Counted from the stretch's first letter, positions 20,989 to 33,160 are shown. The stretch is 64,000 nucleotides of DNA from Botryosphaeria dothidea (GCA_011503125.2 WWBZ02000022.1:2542001-2606000); one strand, 5' to 3'. Numbers and translations: made by a program. The notes: generated from the sequence alone by a model not told the origin.

Positions 20989-23900
20989 TTTATTGTGGCG
21001 TTTGCTCTGGCTCTCGGCGACGCTCATGAGACGCACACTCGGCTGTGCGATGTTTCATGAACTTGGAAACAGGCGCATCGGATATCTACAGCCAGCGGGC
21101 GTTCATACATATCACGCATAGTCGCCACCGATCGTTGATATACCCCTCTCGAATGGTTCTTCCAGCGTGTTTCTCGCGATTATTGCCACCCATAATACCA
21201 TAATTAATACGCAAACCATCAACAACTGATGCAGACTTGAACGACAAATCAAACATCCCGGAGGCTGAAAGGCGTTTTGTTCGGTTGGCAGTCGTGGGAC
21301 ACGGCCGGTACAGATACGAAAGACCCAAAAGGCGGACTGGTAGAACCTGCGCCATCCGACCTTTCTTTTGCTGCTGCGCTGCTAAGGGAGGCAAACAGGT
21401 GTTTTGTTGCTTTTGCCTTTTTTTTATTCTTCGCTTCTTCTGCTTTGTGGCACTGGATCTTTTTTTTTTTTACATTTCTTGCTGGTCTTTTTCTTCACTT
21501 CTTCCTGAAAACTTTTCATTACGCCTTCTTTGCGAGTGACTCGCCTCAATTTCTTCCCTTTTTCTTGTTTCATGTCCCGATTGTTCGTTACCGGATTTGT
21601 TTCATTTGTTTTTTGGGTGTTTTTGTGCGATCTTTTCAAGTTTTTTCATGTCCGTCCACAGGGTATACCAGATGGAAAGGGAGGAGCTACAACAAGCAAG
21701 GGAATAACAAATGATGAGTTGGGGCAAGGAAGGCCAAGAAAGGGGTCTGAGGCGCGGTTCTTCTCGCCGCTGCGCGGAAGAGATTTCTTTAACGGTTGAT
21801 GGGGTTTTTGGCCTGTTCGTTTTGGTTGTTTGGTCGTTCGGCGAGTGTTTTCGTCGCTCTCGGAATCCAAATAAGTAAACAGAGAAAGTTCCTTCTTCTC
21901 CAGTTTTCTGTAGTTGCGACATATGGGAAATTCTTCTTGTGGTTTGGGATCGTACACAACAGTTCATCTCCCTTGGTGTTTCTGATAGGGATGGGATCGA
22001 AGTCTCGGCGCGCTGTGCGTGTAAAGCTAAACACTGTTCCAATCAATGTACTCTGCTACTTGTCAAGATGGTACTCATTGCACGTGCGTTCTCTCGGAGC
22101 GCCATGCGCCGTGGCCGAAGCAGAACAAGCGCAACCAAGCTTCTGGCGCTTCACCAAGGCGCCGAGAGCGCTACTTCTGAATGTGGGCTTTCTCTCGAAC
22201 CTTCGTGCAGCAGTGGATCCGAACAGAACCGTGGCGCACAGCCGGGTGGTAGGAGGTGGACGGGAGTGATCGCCCCCTCACCATTAAGCTTCTTTTCTGA
22301 TATGAAGGGGCCGGCTCCCTGGGACAGACTCTCCGCAGCCGTCGAGTGGTTGGGAAGCCTGACATGCGAGGACCGGGGTTTTCTAACCAAAAATAGAAGA
22401 CTGCAGCGGGAGAGAGCATTATTCTGATACATTACGATGCAGACGCGCGCAGCAGGTACATAGGCGAGTTGACGCAAGAGTAGATGAGGCTTGACGCATG
22501 GCTGGTAAGCTATGTACTTGAGCGTGTCACAGGGGGTGGCATGGTGTTGAGGCGGGCGTGGCGTGTGGGCGTGGGCGCGCAGCGGGACGGACGATCAGGC
22601 ATAAGCAGTCTTGGGTGGGCTTCACACTAGGACGATAGCGCGACCGTTCGGCTGGGAGGAGTAGCGAGAGAGTAACAAAACGCGCTAGGAGAAGGGGGCA
22701 ATTGTCTTGTTGTCGCCGGGGTGCGCGTCGGTCCATCGGGATGAACGCGAGCTCGCTCGCTTCTTTCGTTCTCGCGGGCTGCCCCCCAATTCCTTCGCCT
22801 CGCCCCCGGTCTGCTCGATCAGCATCATCACCATCCGCTCGACGCGAATTCAGCAGTGGAGAGAGAGGGTTCTGTGCTTCGCGTCGTCCCACGCCCCCGC
22901 CCTCGTCCCGATCATCTGCTCTCGCCTTTTTTTTTTCTCGCTACGCGCTGGTCCGCCGTCGGTCAGCAGATCCAGGGCCCGTCTGGCTGGTCGTGGCGGT
23001 GTTGGTGTAAGCCGCCGGCTTTTGTGGGTAGGAAAAGAAAAACATAGCGCACCCGTTGCAGCTGACGGACGCCTGGCGTCTGCGGCGCGCTGCGAAAGCG
23101 GGGACGGACATGCGCAATCCTCAATGGCGCGGCTTCCCCTTTCAGGCAGTCGGGGCCCAGTCTTTTCTGTATGCCGACGGTGGACATCAGGGGCGGTCGA
23201 GTGCCTGGCGGGCGCGGCGGGCGGGGAAGAGGAGTGAAGATGCAGAGGCGTGCATGGTCTGGAACTGGGAGGCCCGCCCGTGACTGTTCTTGTTTATTTT
23301 TCTTGAAGTGGACAGCAACCAAGCGGAAGCGCTTTCTCCACACGGCGTTCAAGGGTGCGCTCTTTTTTTCGATAAACCTAATAACGTTCCACAGTTCAGC
23401 ACATCCATGCTGCACCAACGGCGTGTGCAGAGAAATACAAGGCCACGAGCACACCGCGCACACAACACCCTTGCTCACCGCATTGTACACAGCATAACCG
23501 TTATGCGATATACCTCCTGTATGGCCGACGTGACGGCCGCGGCAGCCAATGGCTGCTGGCTGTGTACGCCGCATCGCCCTCGTGGAAGCCAAACCTGTTC
23601 CGGCGTAGTCGCGAGTGGGCACGTCGAGACAGCAAGAGAGCGGCGCTGAAACTGTTCGAGCCCATTTCCTAGACACGCAGTATCCATACACGTCAGCTCC
23701 CGAGCCCGCGCTGCCGGAATAGGCATCAATATCTGCTTCGGGCAGGTTGACGGCTGCATATTGCACGTCACGACGGCCCGCTAATACGAATATCGCTCAG
23801 GCCCAAGACACAATAGCGACCACATGCCCGGCTCTTCTTACGAAATTCGAGAGAAGCTCTGTAGTCCTCTTCCGGATGTCGGCCTGCGATGCGGGGCCGT

Positions 23901-24303
23901 CCGCGCTGCGCCTTCCTTGGAGGCACTGCAGGATGCTTTTCCATGACGGCCCGCTCCCAAGTCGCCCGGGCCAAGGATCTCTGCGTTGTCTCTTGGGAGA
24001 AATTCTCACCACCGCATGATGATTTCGAATCCGACCCAGTTGCCTGCAAATACTATGGGCGGATTGCCTAACGGCCTCGCAGCTACCCGCTAGCCTCCTA
24101 CGCGCCGTGTGAGAAATGCAAGTCTGTGGACCCAATACACGTCTTCCTGCTATAAGATCAGGCAGGCGCGACGTACCATAAGGCATGTTGGCGGCCATCA
24201 ACTTCCCTTTCCTACCATCTCTTCTCTTCTCCCTTTCCGTCCACATCCTTACCCGCGTCATCATCATATCCTCTTCCGCCAGCATCGCTCACGCACGTCA
24301 ACA
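20989..24303. other. Long intergenic region with pyrimidine-rich tracts
   Basis: About 3.3 kb without a supported gene. 21410-21650 is strongly T-rich (runs of T9-T11) and may be the 3' UTR/terminator region of the homeobox gene. 22520-23300 is GC-rich and gives long overlapping frames (for example 22963-23766 on the minus strand) with no recognisable domain or composition of a real protein. The final part near 24200 is C/T-rich, like a promoter leader for the GH43 gene. Confidence 0.45.
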
Positions 24304-25788
24304 ATGAGCGTGGAAAACGGCCGCCGCGCCGTCTTATTGCTATCGTTGTCAATACTACAACTCTTCGTCCAACATGCTTCCGCCAAGCCTCTGTCCATCC
24401 ATCCCAGACGTGCCCAAAACAGCAACGGAACTTACATTACGGGACCGGTCATGCAACAGAACTTCCCGGATCCATCCATCATCTACTTGGACGGCGAGTG
24501 GTGGGCCTTTGCAACCATGGACCAGGACATCAACATCCAGGTCGCCCATTCGCCCGACTTTGAAGATTGGACGTACCTGGATGGCGTGGACGCGCTGCCA
24601 GATCCACCGGGGTGGGTCAATATGACGGAACCCAACACGTGGGCGCCGGATGTCAATCAACTTGTGAGTCTTTTCCCGTCTCCTCCATCTTCTTGGCATT
24701 TTTCTCCTTCGTCCTCTCTTAATGTCTTGGTGTTTCCGTTTTTCTTTGATTGCTTTTGTCGCATTGGTGTCCGATCTGAGATCTCATGATCGACGATGTT
24801 TTTCTGTTTGGGAAATAAACGCTGGCCGGTTTATGCGGAGCGAGAAAGTCAAAATGACTAATGTTGCGGTGTGAGCGAGTCAGGACGACGGCTCGTTCGT
24901 CATGTATTTCAGTGCGACGACGACGCAAGATCCGACCAAGCATTGCATCGGCGCGGCCAAGTCGGATGATATCGAGGGCCCGTACATCCCGGTCAACGGT
25001 ACGATGGCGTGTCCACTGGACCAGGGCGGCGCCATCGATTCGTCCGGGTTTAAGGACTGGGAGATGAGGGGAAGCGGCTGGGGACCGAGTGATGGCTATT
25101 CGAACGAGACGGGCGATGACAACAGTTATGCGAATCCGAAGTGGTCGTGCGGTGGTGCTGGCGGCCAGCGGTACATTGTGTATAAGGTCGACGGTGGGTG
25201 TTTTCTTCCGCGTCAATCTCTTTGACGTCAGATTGCTGACAGATGATCTTAGGGAACGCTATCGGCAATGGAGGGATCTGCGGCAACACCGTATGCATCC
25301 CGCATCCCTTCCTCCCATTAACACCCGTCAATTAATGCGCGCAGATCGAACCCATCGTCCCAACCCCACTCTTGCTCCAGGCCGTTGAAGACGACGGCGT
25401 CACCCCCGTCGGCGACCCCGTCACAATCCTCGACAACGCTGGCGTCTCGGACGACGGTCTGATCGAGGCTCCTTCCCTCGTCAAAACGTGGGACGGGCAG
25501 TACGTCCTCTTCTTCAGTAGCGGCTGCTACAGCACGCAGAACTATACCCTCTCCTACGCCTTTTCCACCTCTGGCAACGTTACCGGGCCCTACCAACGCG
25601 GTGACAGTCCATTGTTGAGCACCGGAGACTACGATGGCACTAATCTGACTTCGCCGGGAGGCGCGGATGTTCATTGGGATGCGCGCAGGATGGTGTTCCA
25701 CGTGCAGGACACGAGCCAGGAGCCGGATTTGGTCAGGGAGATGTGGATTGCGCAGATTGAGGTGCAGGACGGGGCCGTTGTGGTTTAG
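24304..25788 (+). CDS. Secreted glycoside hydrolase family 43 (arabinanase/xylosidase-like)
   Basis: Four exons, 24304-24663, 24884-25193, 25253-25290 and 25345-25788, encode 383 residues. Introns are 220, 59 and 54 bp. A signal peptide is evident (LLLSLSILQLFVQHASA, cleavage near residue 27). The five-bladed propeller catalytic residues of GH43 are visible: general base Asp56 in FPDPS, pKa-modulating Asp116 in WAPD, and acid Glu277 in GLIEAP. The enzyme should cleave arabinan or xylan side chains outside the cell; the exact substrate cannot be told from sequence. After the TAG at 25786-25788 the same frame stays open to 26007 and encodes a transmembrane helix and charged tail. The gene may therefore be a truncated form of a membrane-anchored enzyme. 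The ATG at 24304 places the signal peptide correctly. Confidence 0.85.
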
Positions 25789-26007
25789 GATTTCGGTGTG
25801 GTTCCCCCGCTCACGGAGAAGCTTTCAGCTGGGGGGAACCGCTGGACGCTCTGGGCGGTGTTTTCGGTGCCGTTATTCTTGCTGTTGGTGGTCACAATTG
25901 TGGGGCCCATATTGGGGCTGGAGGGAGTGTGGAGGCAGGAGAAAGATTGGTTTGATAGGGGGTGGGGAATCGATGAGGGTGAAAAGAAAATAGAGAAGGA
26001 TGGGTAG
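25789..26007 (+). pseudogene. In-frame continuation of the GH43 gene: transmembrane anchor after TAG
   Basis: Directly after the GH43 stop, in the same frame and without another stop, lie 72 codons. They encode a short linker (DFGVVPPLTEKLSAGGN), a strong hydrophobic helix (LWAVFSVPLFLLLVVTIVGP) and a charged cytoplasmic-type tail ending in EKKIEKDG, with TAG at 26005-26007. Read as one protein, the enzyme would be about 456 residues with a C-terminal membrane anchor. A CAG to TAG change would explain the break. No canonical intron removes the stop, and the bases after it (GAT) are not a known leaky context. It is annotated as a lost C-terminus; readthrough remains possible. Confidence 0.55.
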
Positions 26008-26527
26008 ATGACGGGGTGATGGTGTGCATCGGTATCGGCGTTCTGGAACTTTTCCTTCTCTCGGCACTTTTTTTTTTTGTTAACCTCATAGAAGAGGTGG
26101 GGTGGGATCCCTAGAGCGAGTATACCACCTAGACGTTACGGCAGCATGGGTTTCATGAAGAGATGGCTGGGATGAAAGATCTGCATGGCTCAAGGTCCGG
26201 TATTGGTATGGATGACTTCTTAATTTCCTGTATAGGTTAATGTCTTTTCTGCTCCCCTAATGTCTATGATTCATGCTATTCCTCACTGGACTCTCTAGTC
26301 GTGCCTTCTTGATCTTGAAGTCTGAGCTTCTTGGTATGGGGCTTCGTCTCTCTGTGGGTCCGCGGTGATGATGCAAAGGGATAAAAGTTTGCGCCACTCT
26401 CTCATCTCTTCCGTACATCCCTCCTCAACACGAGGTATACTACGGCTCGAATCCGGGGAAAAAGTTCGTGTCCGCTGCCGTGTTCCTTTCCAAGCCACCA
26501 AAATCCTCCCAAAAACGATGATAAAAA
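26008..26527. other. Convergent intergenic region
   Basis: About 520 bp between convergent genes. It includes a T11 tract near 26070. No gene recognised. Confidence 0.4.
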
Positions 26528-28261
26528 TCACTGCTGCCTCCCTCTCTTAGCCACCAGGCTCCGCGCCACCGGACACACCCACACGTCCGGCCCCACCTCG
26601 TCGTCGCACGTCCGGTGCTGCTCGACCAGGTGCTCGATCTGCTTCGCCACCGTGCCGTTCGACGACAGCGTCGTGCAGCCCGTCGCCCACCCGTGCAGGA
26701 AGATGGACGCGTTGACGGGCGTCAGCGCCGCGCCGACGCCCGCGGCCACACGCGGCAGCTGCGGGTCCGCCGGGCTGGCGCGCGCGCCGGGGTCGCCGGC
26801 GACGGTCGCGGCGGTGGCCGAGGCCGAGGGGACGGTTTCGATCGGGAGTTGCAGGTCCGGCGGGACGGGGTAGATGGAGTGGGCTTGGAGGGCGGCGAGG
26901 AGGGCGGCGCGGGTGGGCGGGGCGGATGATGATGAGGAGGAGGATTGTCCTAACAGGAGGTCGCACCGGATGACCTCGCTGGGGGTGCCGATCGTCTCGA
27001 CGATTTCGCGCATGCGCTGCGCGGCTTCGGCCGTGCAGATGAGCTTGCGCGAGCCGAGGGCTGGGTAGAGCGCGTTGGGGAGGAGGGCTTCGCGCTCCTC
27101 GTCGCGGATTTGCGCTTTCACGGCCGTGGGGTAGAAGTCTTGGATGGTGCAATGGGAGTGAGAGATGTCGGAGGCGAAGGCGACGAGGAGGGTGCAGTCG
27201 ACGTTGAGGGTAGGTGTGAAGTTATGAAAGGGGTTGATCAGGAGGGGTGTGAGATCTGGTTTTGAATTTGCCTCGTTGCTATCTTCGGCCGTAGAGGTAG
27301 TGGTGGTTGAGACAGGTGAGCCGGTCTCGAGCGTGAGCGGGACAGCAGGTGTTGACATGCTTCTGATCCGGCGGAGAAGGGCATCGATCTCTTTTACACG
27401 GCCCTCCTCGAGTTTGGGGAGGACTAAGCGGATCCAGGGATGTCGGTATGCATGTCTGTTCACGCGCGCGGCTTGCGTGAGGTGTTTGGCCAGCCGAACG
27501 ATGACGACTTCGTCCTCGTCGTCGGAGTCCTCGTCATCGTCAAAGCCGTCTGCTCTTTCTGCTCCTGCCACACCGCCGATAGGTCTTCCAAGCTCTTCGT
27601 CAGACCCATCATCGCTGTCAGAGTCATTGTGCCAGCCTTGACGAGCCATTTGGAAGAGCAGTTGGCGTTCGGATATTGCGGACACTTTGAGCCATCCGGC
27701 GCCGTTATCTACGACAGCATCAACGAGAACGCCATCTTTCGTCTTCTTCACGTGAGCTTTTATCCTCGATCCCGGGGAGAGGGCACGGCCTCCGCCCTTC
27801 TGGGGTCGCAGTGATGGCGGTTGACGGGAAAAGGTCTGCCGCAGTGAAACCACACCGCGGCAGGTTTTTACGGCGGCCCACTGTGCTTCATAAGAGGTGA
27901 TGTTGGTGGAGCTTAGTTGATGTCTGATTTTGCGATCTGCCTCGATGGCGTGAATGGGGTCTCTTTCGGTGTCGATGCCGTCGTCATTTTCCGCTGCATC
28001 GCTGGCGGGGACGGTGGTTTCGGCTACTGCTTTCTTGAGGAGGCGCTCGATGAAGCATTTTTCAGCATTGATGTCCTGGATGAAGGTGCGGTGGCCGAGA
28101 ACTGGGGGGCGTTTGTTTTTCTCAACAAGATCAGAGAATGCCTCTAGTTCCATGAGAAGGACGCTGACACGGTCAAGAAGGTCGGTGGCTACGGCGATGG
28201 CGGAAGGCTCTTCGATTACGCTGGAGCTGGGCTCGCTGCCATCTTGATCGTTTCCGCCCAT
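26528..28261 (-). CDS. UPF0415 / C7orf25-like (DUF1308) protein
   Basis: Single-exon frame of 577 residues from the ATG at 28261. The open frame extends further upstream, but only with non-ATG codons and without conserved sequence. The N-terminal half is helical (DLLDRVSVLLMELEAFSDLVEKNKRPP), followed by GSRIKAHVKKTKDGVLVDAVVDNGAGWLKVS and an acidic stretch (FDDDEDSDDEDE). The C-terminal half contains LNVDCTLLVAFASDISHS and the segment SRKLICTAEAAQRMREIVETIGTP seen in the C7orf25/UPF0415 family (DUF1308). The biochemical role of the family is unknown to me. It is divergent from the SRP9/21 gene (417 bp between starts). The unusually GC-rich 3' third is still in the same frame, ending in WVCPVARSLVAKRGRQQ. 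Confidence 0.75.
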   Translation of the reverse strand: MGGNDQDGSEPSSSVIEEPSAIAVATDLLDRVSVLLMELEAFSDLVEKNKRPPVLGHRTFIQDINAEKCFIERLLKKAVAETTVPASDAAENDDGIDTERDPIHAIEADRKIRHQLSSTNITSYEAQWAAVKTCRGVVSLRQTFSRQPPSLRPQKGGGRALSPGSRIKAHVKKTKDGVLVDAVVDNGAGWLKVSAISERQLLFQMARQGWHNDSDSDDGSDEELGRPIGGVAGAERADGFDDDEDSDDEDEVVIVRLAKHLTQAARVNRHAYRHPWIRLVLPKLEEGRVKEIDALLRRIRSMSTPAVPLTLETGSPVSTTTTSTAEDSNEANSKPDLTPLLINPFHNFTPTLNVDCTLLVAFASDISHSHCTIQDFYPTAVKAQIRDEEREALLPNALYPALGSRKLICTAEAAQRMREIVETIGTPSEVIRCDLLLGQSSSSSSSAPPTRAALLAALQAHSIYPVPPDLQLPIETVPSASATAATVAGDPGARASPADPQLPRVAAGVGAALTPVNASIFLHGWATGCTTLSSNGTVAKQIEHLVEQHRTCDDEVGPDVWVCPVARSLVAKRGRQQ

Positions 28262-28678
28262 GCTCTTTCTGAAGATGTGTCCAAGGGTTTTGTCTCTTCC
28301 TTTTTGACAGGTCTGGTGGGTTGTGGATGTTCTCAGACTGCCCTTTCGGGTAACTTGGAATATGACTGGCCGCGAGAAATTTTCTAGTTGGCCCGAAGTC
28401 TGAAGCGACGGATCTATGGTCCCAAGAGAAAGGAGGACGTGGATTACCCTGCCTCTAGGTGACAGCACCAGGCTCTATATACTCTGCAAGAAGTGAGTCA
28501 GGGAGCAACCGAAGGCAATGGAAGAGATGAAGTATGAGTGGAACTTGCGGCTCAGCGGGCGGAGCACTCAGGCAGCAACACCCCATCTCCGAAGAATCGC
28601 CGACCCCGCGATATCGACCTGGGCCACGACGTAGTTCGCCGCCCTCCACAATCGTCTACTCCCAAATCACCGCCCGCC
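28262..28678. promoter_or_regulatory. Bidirectional promoter region
   Basis: The 417 bp between the divergent UPF0415-like and SRP9/21 start codons must carry both promoters. No specific site is claimed. Confidence 0.4.
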
Positions 28679-29384
28679 ATGCCTTACTTCACCAACAGCG
28701 CCGAGTGGTACGAGCAGTCCAAGCTGCTGCTCGAGGCCCGCCCGACCACCGTGCGACCCCGCCCTTTCAATGCCCGTCGTCGCAGCCCACACAGAAAACT
28801 GACGTTTCGTCGCACGCGCGCATAGGCCCGCGTCGTCACCAAGTACTCGATCCTCAAGCGCAGGACCACCAAGGACCGCAAGCGCCAGATCGCTACCTCC
28901 GATCCCGCCAAGGCAGATGCCTCCCACCAGCCAACATCTACCTCTGCCGTCCAGGCACCCGCCCCACCACAAGCCGCCCTTACCCTCAAGACGTACGATC
29001 CGGCGTCAGGCGTGTGTTTGAAGTACCAGACTACCAAGGCTGCCGAGGTCGGCCGTTTGATCAGTAGCCTGGAGAAGCTGTCGAGGACTATGGCTGCCCT
29101 GCCTGATGTTTCAGAAGGTATGTCGTTCGGACTGCTAGGAGCATCGTTCATGTTGTTGTCGTCGTCGGCCGAGTGGCTATGCTGTGCCGCGCTGCACATA
29201 TACGTCGACATGTTTTCGGGGATCCGTTGCTGAAACACCGGCGTGCGCAGATGTCGCCATGGCAGACGCTCCCGCGGCGAATCAGGGCACCGGCACGAGT
29301 ACGCCTAATCCGGAGGCAGCGGCAAAGTCGGAGTCGAAACCTGCACAAGGCGGAGGAAAGAAGAAGAAGAAGGGCAAGAAATGA
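28679..29384 (+). CDS. srp21: Signal recognition particle subunit SRP9/SRP21
   Basis: Exons 28679-28750, 28826-29117 and 29251-29384 encode 165 residues; introns are 75 bp (GTGCGA donor) and 133 bp. The start MPYFTNSAEWYEQSKLLLEARPTT, then TKYSILKRRTT and, after an insert, LTLKTYDPASGVCLKYQTTKAAEVGRL are the two conserved halves of the fungal SRP9-21 family, which forms the Alu-end heterodimer with SRP14 on SRP RNA and pauses translation at the ER. The C-terminus is a low-complexity tail ending in a lysine run (GGGKKKKKGKK), typical of fungal SRP21. The long last intron contains in-frame stops and is not coding. Confidence 0.9.
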
Positions 29385-31056
29385 GCGGCTCGCCGAGTCA
29401 CAGAAGTGTACGCGTTCGCATAGCTTGGCGTTTAAGGGCAGACGCTGGGGAAGGCATGAATCGAAAAGTTTTGCGCGAAAAGCGGGGATATCTTTTTGAG
29501 GTCTTACACACAGTAAAGTTGAAGACCGGTATGATGACTTAGTGCGACGGATGTATGGTGGGGAAGTCATACCCATTGAGCTGGAAGTCTCCCAGCAAAG
29601 CACAGGCATGGATTGACTATCGTGGGTGGACCATATCTTGCGACTCAGAGCTATTCGCTGAAAATCAATAGGAATAAAATGATGGATCTCTCAATACCTC
29701 AGCAGTGCTCGAAGGACAATGGCCCAACTTTGTTTACTTGCTGACCCATAGGTCGAATCTATACGGACTGTCACTTCGCGTCGGGGACCATGAGTCGTCT
29801 GCTATTCTATATATGGTTCGGGCTGGGTCTCTGACGCGTTTGGGCTGCACGTGGAAAGGTGAGGCTCAAATATTTGACCGCACTGGCTCTCCCATCTCGA
29901 GACCTTCGCTGATCTCCGTCCCCACCTTCGGATGCACTCTAAAACAACCGACCGTCTGCATGACCGGTCTTCCACTGCGAAATCGGCTCGCTTCTTTGAC
30001 GCTGCAAACCCTTGCTCAGCAGAACCGGTGAACTAATCACGTTTCTCCTTCTGCAGAACCCTTAGCCCTCCATCACCAAGTCACGCAGCCTTCCAGAAAA
30101 CGTCGGGATACAGACATCCTTCTAGAAATGATCTGACGCCGTGACGGCTATTTGACCAAGCTCTCGGGTCCCTGAACGCGCCGATACGGTGTCCCACTGT
30201 CGGTAGCGAGTTTCAAAGGCCAAAGAGCATCGGCGCTTTGGTCATGCAAAGATACTGCCCAGAAGTCTGTCGTCACTCCGCAGCGCTTCGTACGTATAGC
30301 AAATCCATCTTCAGGGTGTGTTTCTAATCTTAGACACCGGTTTCGACGTGCTTTAACGTCATCTCCCCCACCGTGCTTGGGGGATCGGCGACCGACGGCC
30401 CGTGCGACGGCCCTCCTTAGCCAGCATACCATCCTTCCGGGGCCCTTTGGGCCAATTATGCAGGGACTGTGACCCTTTCAGGAGACTCCGTGCATGGTGT
30501 GTACCGGTTCACGGGAGACAGCAGGTCACAGACCCACCAGATTGGACAACCGACCTCTGGGTTGATGCCGGAAGCTGCCGGAGGCTACGCGAAGCCCGGC
30601 GCAACTGGAAGTTCCGGGAAATATAAGCGGATTTATTAGAACCTATATTTACGCTATAGACCTTTTGGTATACCTGCGCTGCAATCGTAAGCAACTCCAC
30701 TGCATTGCGAGCCTGCCATCCCAAAAAAGGAGCACTCTCGCTGGTAACTTCCTTCTGCTTCGAGTCATCCAGATGTCTGATCACTGGTATTACAACACCA
30801 CAAATAGCCACATCGGCCTGTCCGTGTATTTTTCCAAACAAAATGGGTACACTTCCGCCCATGCGTGTATACCTGTCCATTATTCGAACTCTGCACTAGC
30901 CCGGCTACTGCTCGCATCCTGTTTTTGACGAGGGGACGCCTGATAATTCTGCTCCCTCGCCCACTATTACAAATGCCCGCGGCCTTCAGCAGTTGAACTC
31001 CACCGTCTACCAGTCACTCGCTACTCAACATCACGATTTTACTTCAAAAAAAAAAA
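29385..31056. other. Intergenic region between SRP9/21 and C2H2 gene B
   Basis: About 1.7 kb with no supported gene. Frames such as 30509-30880 (minus) show no recognised motif. The segment ends with an 11-base A run directly before the ATG at 31057. Confidence 0.45.
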
Positions 31057-32286
31057 ATGTCGATCAACGCATGCTGCTTTCCGCCCACAGCCTTTTCTCC
31101 AGCCATGGAAATCCAACAGTTGCCTTCACCGCCCCAGGATGATGACTTTATCTTCTTCTCCGCGGTCGAGAAGAGCCGACCGCAACAGAACAGGCTCAGG
31201 AAGTACGCAAAAAGCCACCCATCAACTTTACCGGAGGAAGAAGATGATTCCAACCGCTGCCAACAGGGACTCCAGAAAATACAACACGGGCCTCGTGTGC
31301 ACCTGGCCCGGATGCAAGATCAAGACAGGTCAGGCACACCAAACGTCCTTGATTGAACTGTATTGTGCTGACTTCTGCTCATAGACTTCAAACGAAAATT
31401 CGAGCTCCAACGGCACATGCTCAAACACCAACACCAAACTTCCTTCAGCTGCCCAGTCATCAACTGCAACCGCCGAGGCCATGAAGCGGGGTTCTACAGG
31501 GAGGACAAGCTCAAAGCCCATCTACGAGCTGCACATGAAGAGGACGACATGGCCAGATGCCCTTGCCAGGGCTGCATCACCGGCATACTTCCGTTAGACC
31601 TGCTCGCCGTCCACGCATCCGAACACCCTTGGAGCTCCGAAGCAAAGATCATTGCCAGCTACGCTAAAGACATGCGCAAATGTCCGATGCCAAAGTGCAG
31701 GCGCTGGGTCAAAGTTTCCGACATCGCGGGGCCCGAAGGCCACCTGCATGCTCAACACCAGGAAGCAGAACGCATCAGCCAAGCCCCGTTTCTTAGGAGC
31801 CTGGGGTACGACGCTTTCACTTGTCAGATCATCTGCCCTTGCTGCATCTGGCGAGGCCCAGACATGTCTGCGCTGCGCCTGCATATCGAGGAGCAGCACT
31901 GCGCAGACGAGATCATGAGCGCGGAGCATATCATCATGTACGGCGGTGCGGTACGCCACTTGATCGACGATTTGCCGTGGTTCATGCAAAGCTTGCACAA
32001 GGAGTGGCCGGTCTGGGAGAAGTTGCCGTATGAGCTTAAGGACATCAGCTTCGGTTGTCCGGGATGCGCTATTGTCTTCGATCCCACAAATTATTGGGTG
32101 AGAGACGGCCATGCTGCGTTGATAGGGACACCGGAGATACTATACAGGTAAGACTATATCACCTCATTCACGCGTTGTTGCATCCTGTTAACCTGGTCCT
32201 TGAACAGGTTCCGTCGCGAGATACTCCGACTCTTACCATGTTTTGCTTCACACCCTGTTTTTGATGATGTCAGACGACGATTTTAG
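31057..32286 (+). CDS. C2H2 zinc-finger protein (family copy B)
   Basis: Model with exons 31057-31202, 31267-31328, 31385-32147 and 32208-32286 gives 349 residues; phases and total length agree. The first finger is CTWPGCKIKT...FKRKFELQRHMLKH, split by the second intron. The next is SCPVINCNRRGHEAGFYREDKLKAHLRAAH, and a third Cys-rich block is CPCQGC...LPLDLLAVHASEH. Further Cys/His pairs occur in CPMPKCRRW, CPCCIWRG...LRLHIEEQHC and CPGCAIVFD. The C-terminus ends in the family motif LPCFASHPVFDDVRRRF. It is probably a nuclear regulator, but no DNA target can be inferred. The first intron (64 bp, GTACGC donor) is the weakest part of the model. Copies A and E share the whole layout; C and D keep only two fingers. 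Confidence 0.8.
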
Positions 32287-33160
32287 GGACTTTCACTTTC
32301 TCAATTGAATTATATATATATAACCGGGAGGCGTTCTAACGGCGACATAAAGTGGTTGGCGGAAATGTGTGGAGTTTGGGATACGTATTATAGACTTGGC
32401 TCAACGACTCTAATTTTCTTTGTTGAAATAATGTGTTGTAATCTCTCGATACTATCACGGACAGTCAAATATGATTATCTTTCTGTTTCCGATATACCAT
32501 CATTTTCCATAAGGTTCTCGATCATGAGTTCCCTCATGCGCGCTATTTTTACTTGATTCGCACATCTTAGATTTTGCTCATACATTAATCTGAGCTTGAT
32601 AGTCTTGCTCTTCACCTGAAATCTGAGGTAATCATGAATCTTGCATTCGGTCCACGCGCAATGGCTGTGAAATGCACCTCGTGGTGTTTCGGCGGCTTTA
32701 CGGCACAATTCTGGCTCAACATCAAATGCTTACCGAAAAGGGTAAAATCCCGCATGGTTGAGTGTAAAAAAGCTGAAAGTAACAACTCCACGATTATTAA
32801 AGGCTGTCAAGCGTGAAAAAGAAATCATATGAGATGATTTTGACGTTCAGAGGACTGAGATGGGGTCCCGAGCCGCACTATCTGCTGATAGGCTACTAGT
32901 CTGAAGGCAGGGGAACGCACGTGATTCTCAACGCTCATGTGCGGGGCAACTCACCTGCAAAATCCGGTTTAGCCCCACGACGGCTCGTACTACAACGGTG
33001 GTCTGAGGAGCCACTCATGGCCGTGATTCCCTATCTTTCTCACATTGGACTCTTATTGCGCCATCGCACGCATGTGGCGCGTTTCGCTGATATATCAGTC
33101 AGCTGAGCCCCAAGTCAGTTTAAGCTCATCGACCTGCGGGGTCCATATCTCCTCCGGGCC
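32287..33160. other. Intergenic region
   Basis: About 870 bp, AT-richer than the neighbours. No supported gene. A minus-strand frame at 32475-32708 contains HCAWTECKIH, faintly like the first finger of copy B, but it is too weak to annotate. Confidence 0.4.

Noticed and set aside
22963..23766. Minus-strand open frame of 267 codons
   Set aside because: No domain, odd composition, overlapping open frames on the other strand and a GC-rich context; a chance frame is more likely.
26430..26460. tRNA-like T-loop string (GGCTCGAATCCGG)
   Set aside because: No matching acceptor stem, D-arm or anticodon arm could be folded around it by eye.
28262..28468. Longer N-terminus for the UPF0415-like gene
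   Set aside because: The extension starts with a non-ATG codon and has no conserved sequence; the ATG at 28261 is better.
30509..30880. Minus-strand frame of 123 codons between SRP9/21 and C2H2 copy B
   Set aside because: No motif, no intron-exon logic and no conserved neighbour signal.
32475..32708. Possible sixth C2H2 relic (HCAWTECKIH on the minus strand)
   Set aside because: Only a short resemblance to the first finger; flanking sequence does not continue the family pattern.
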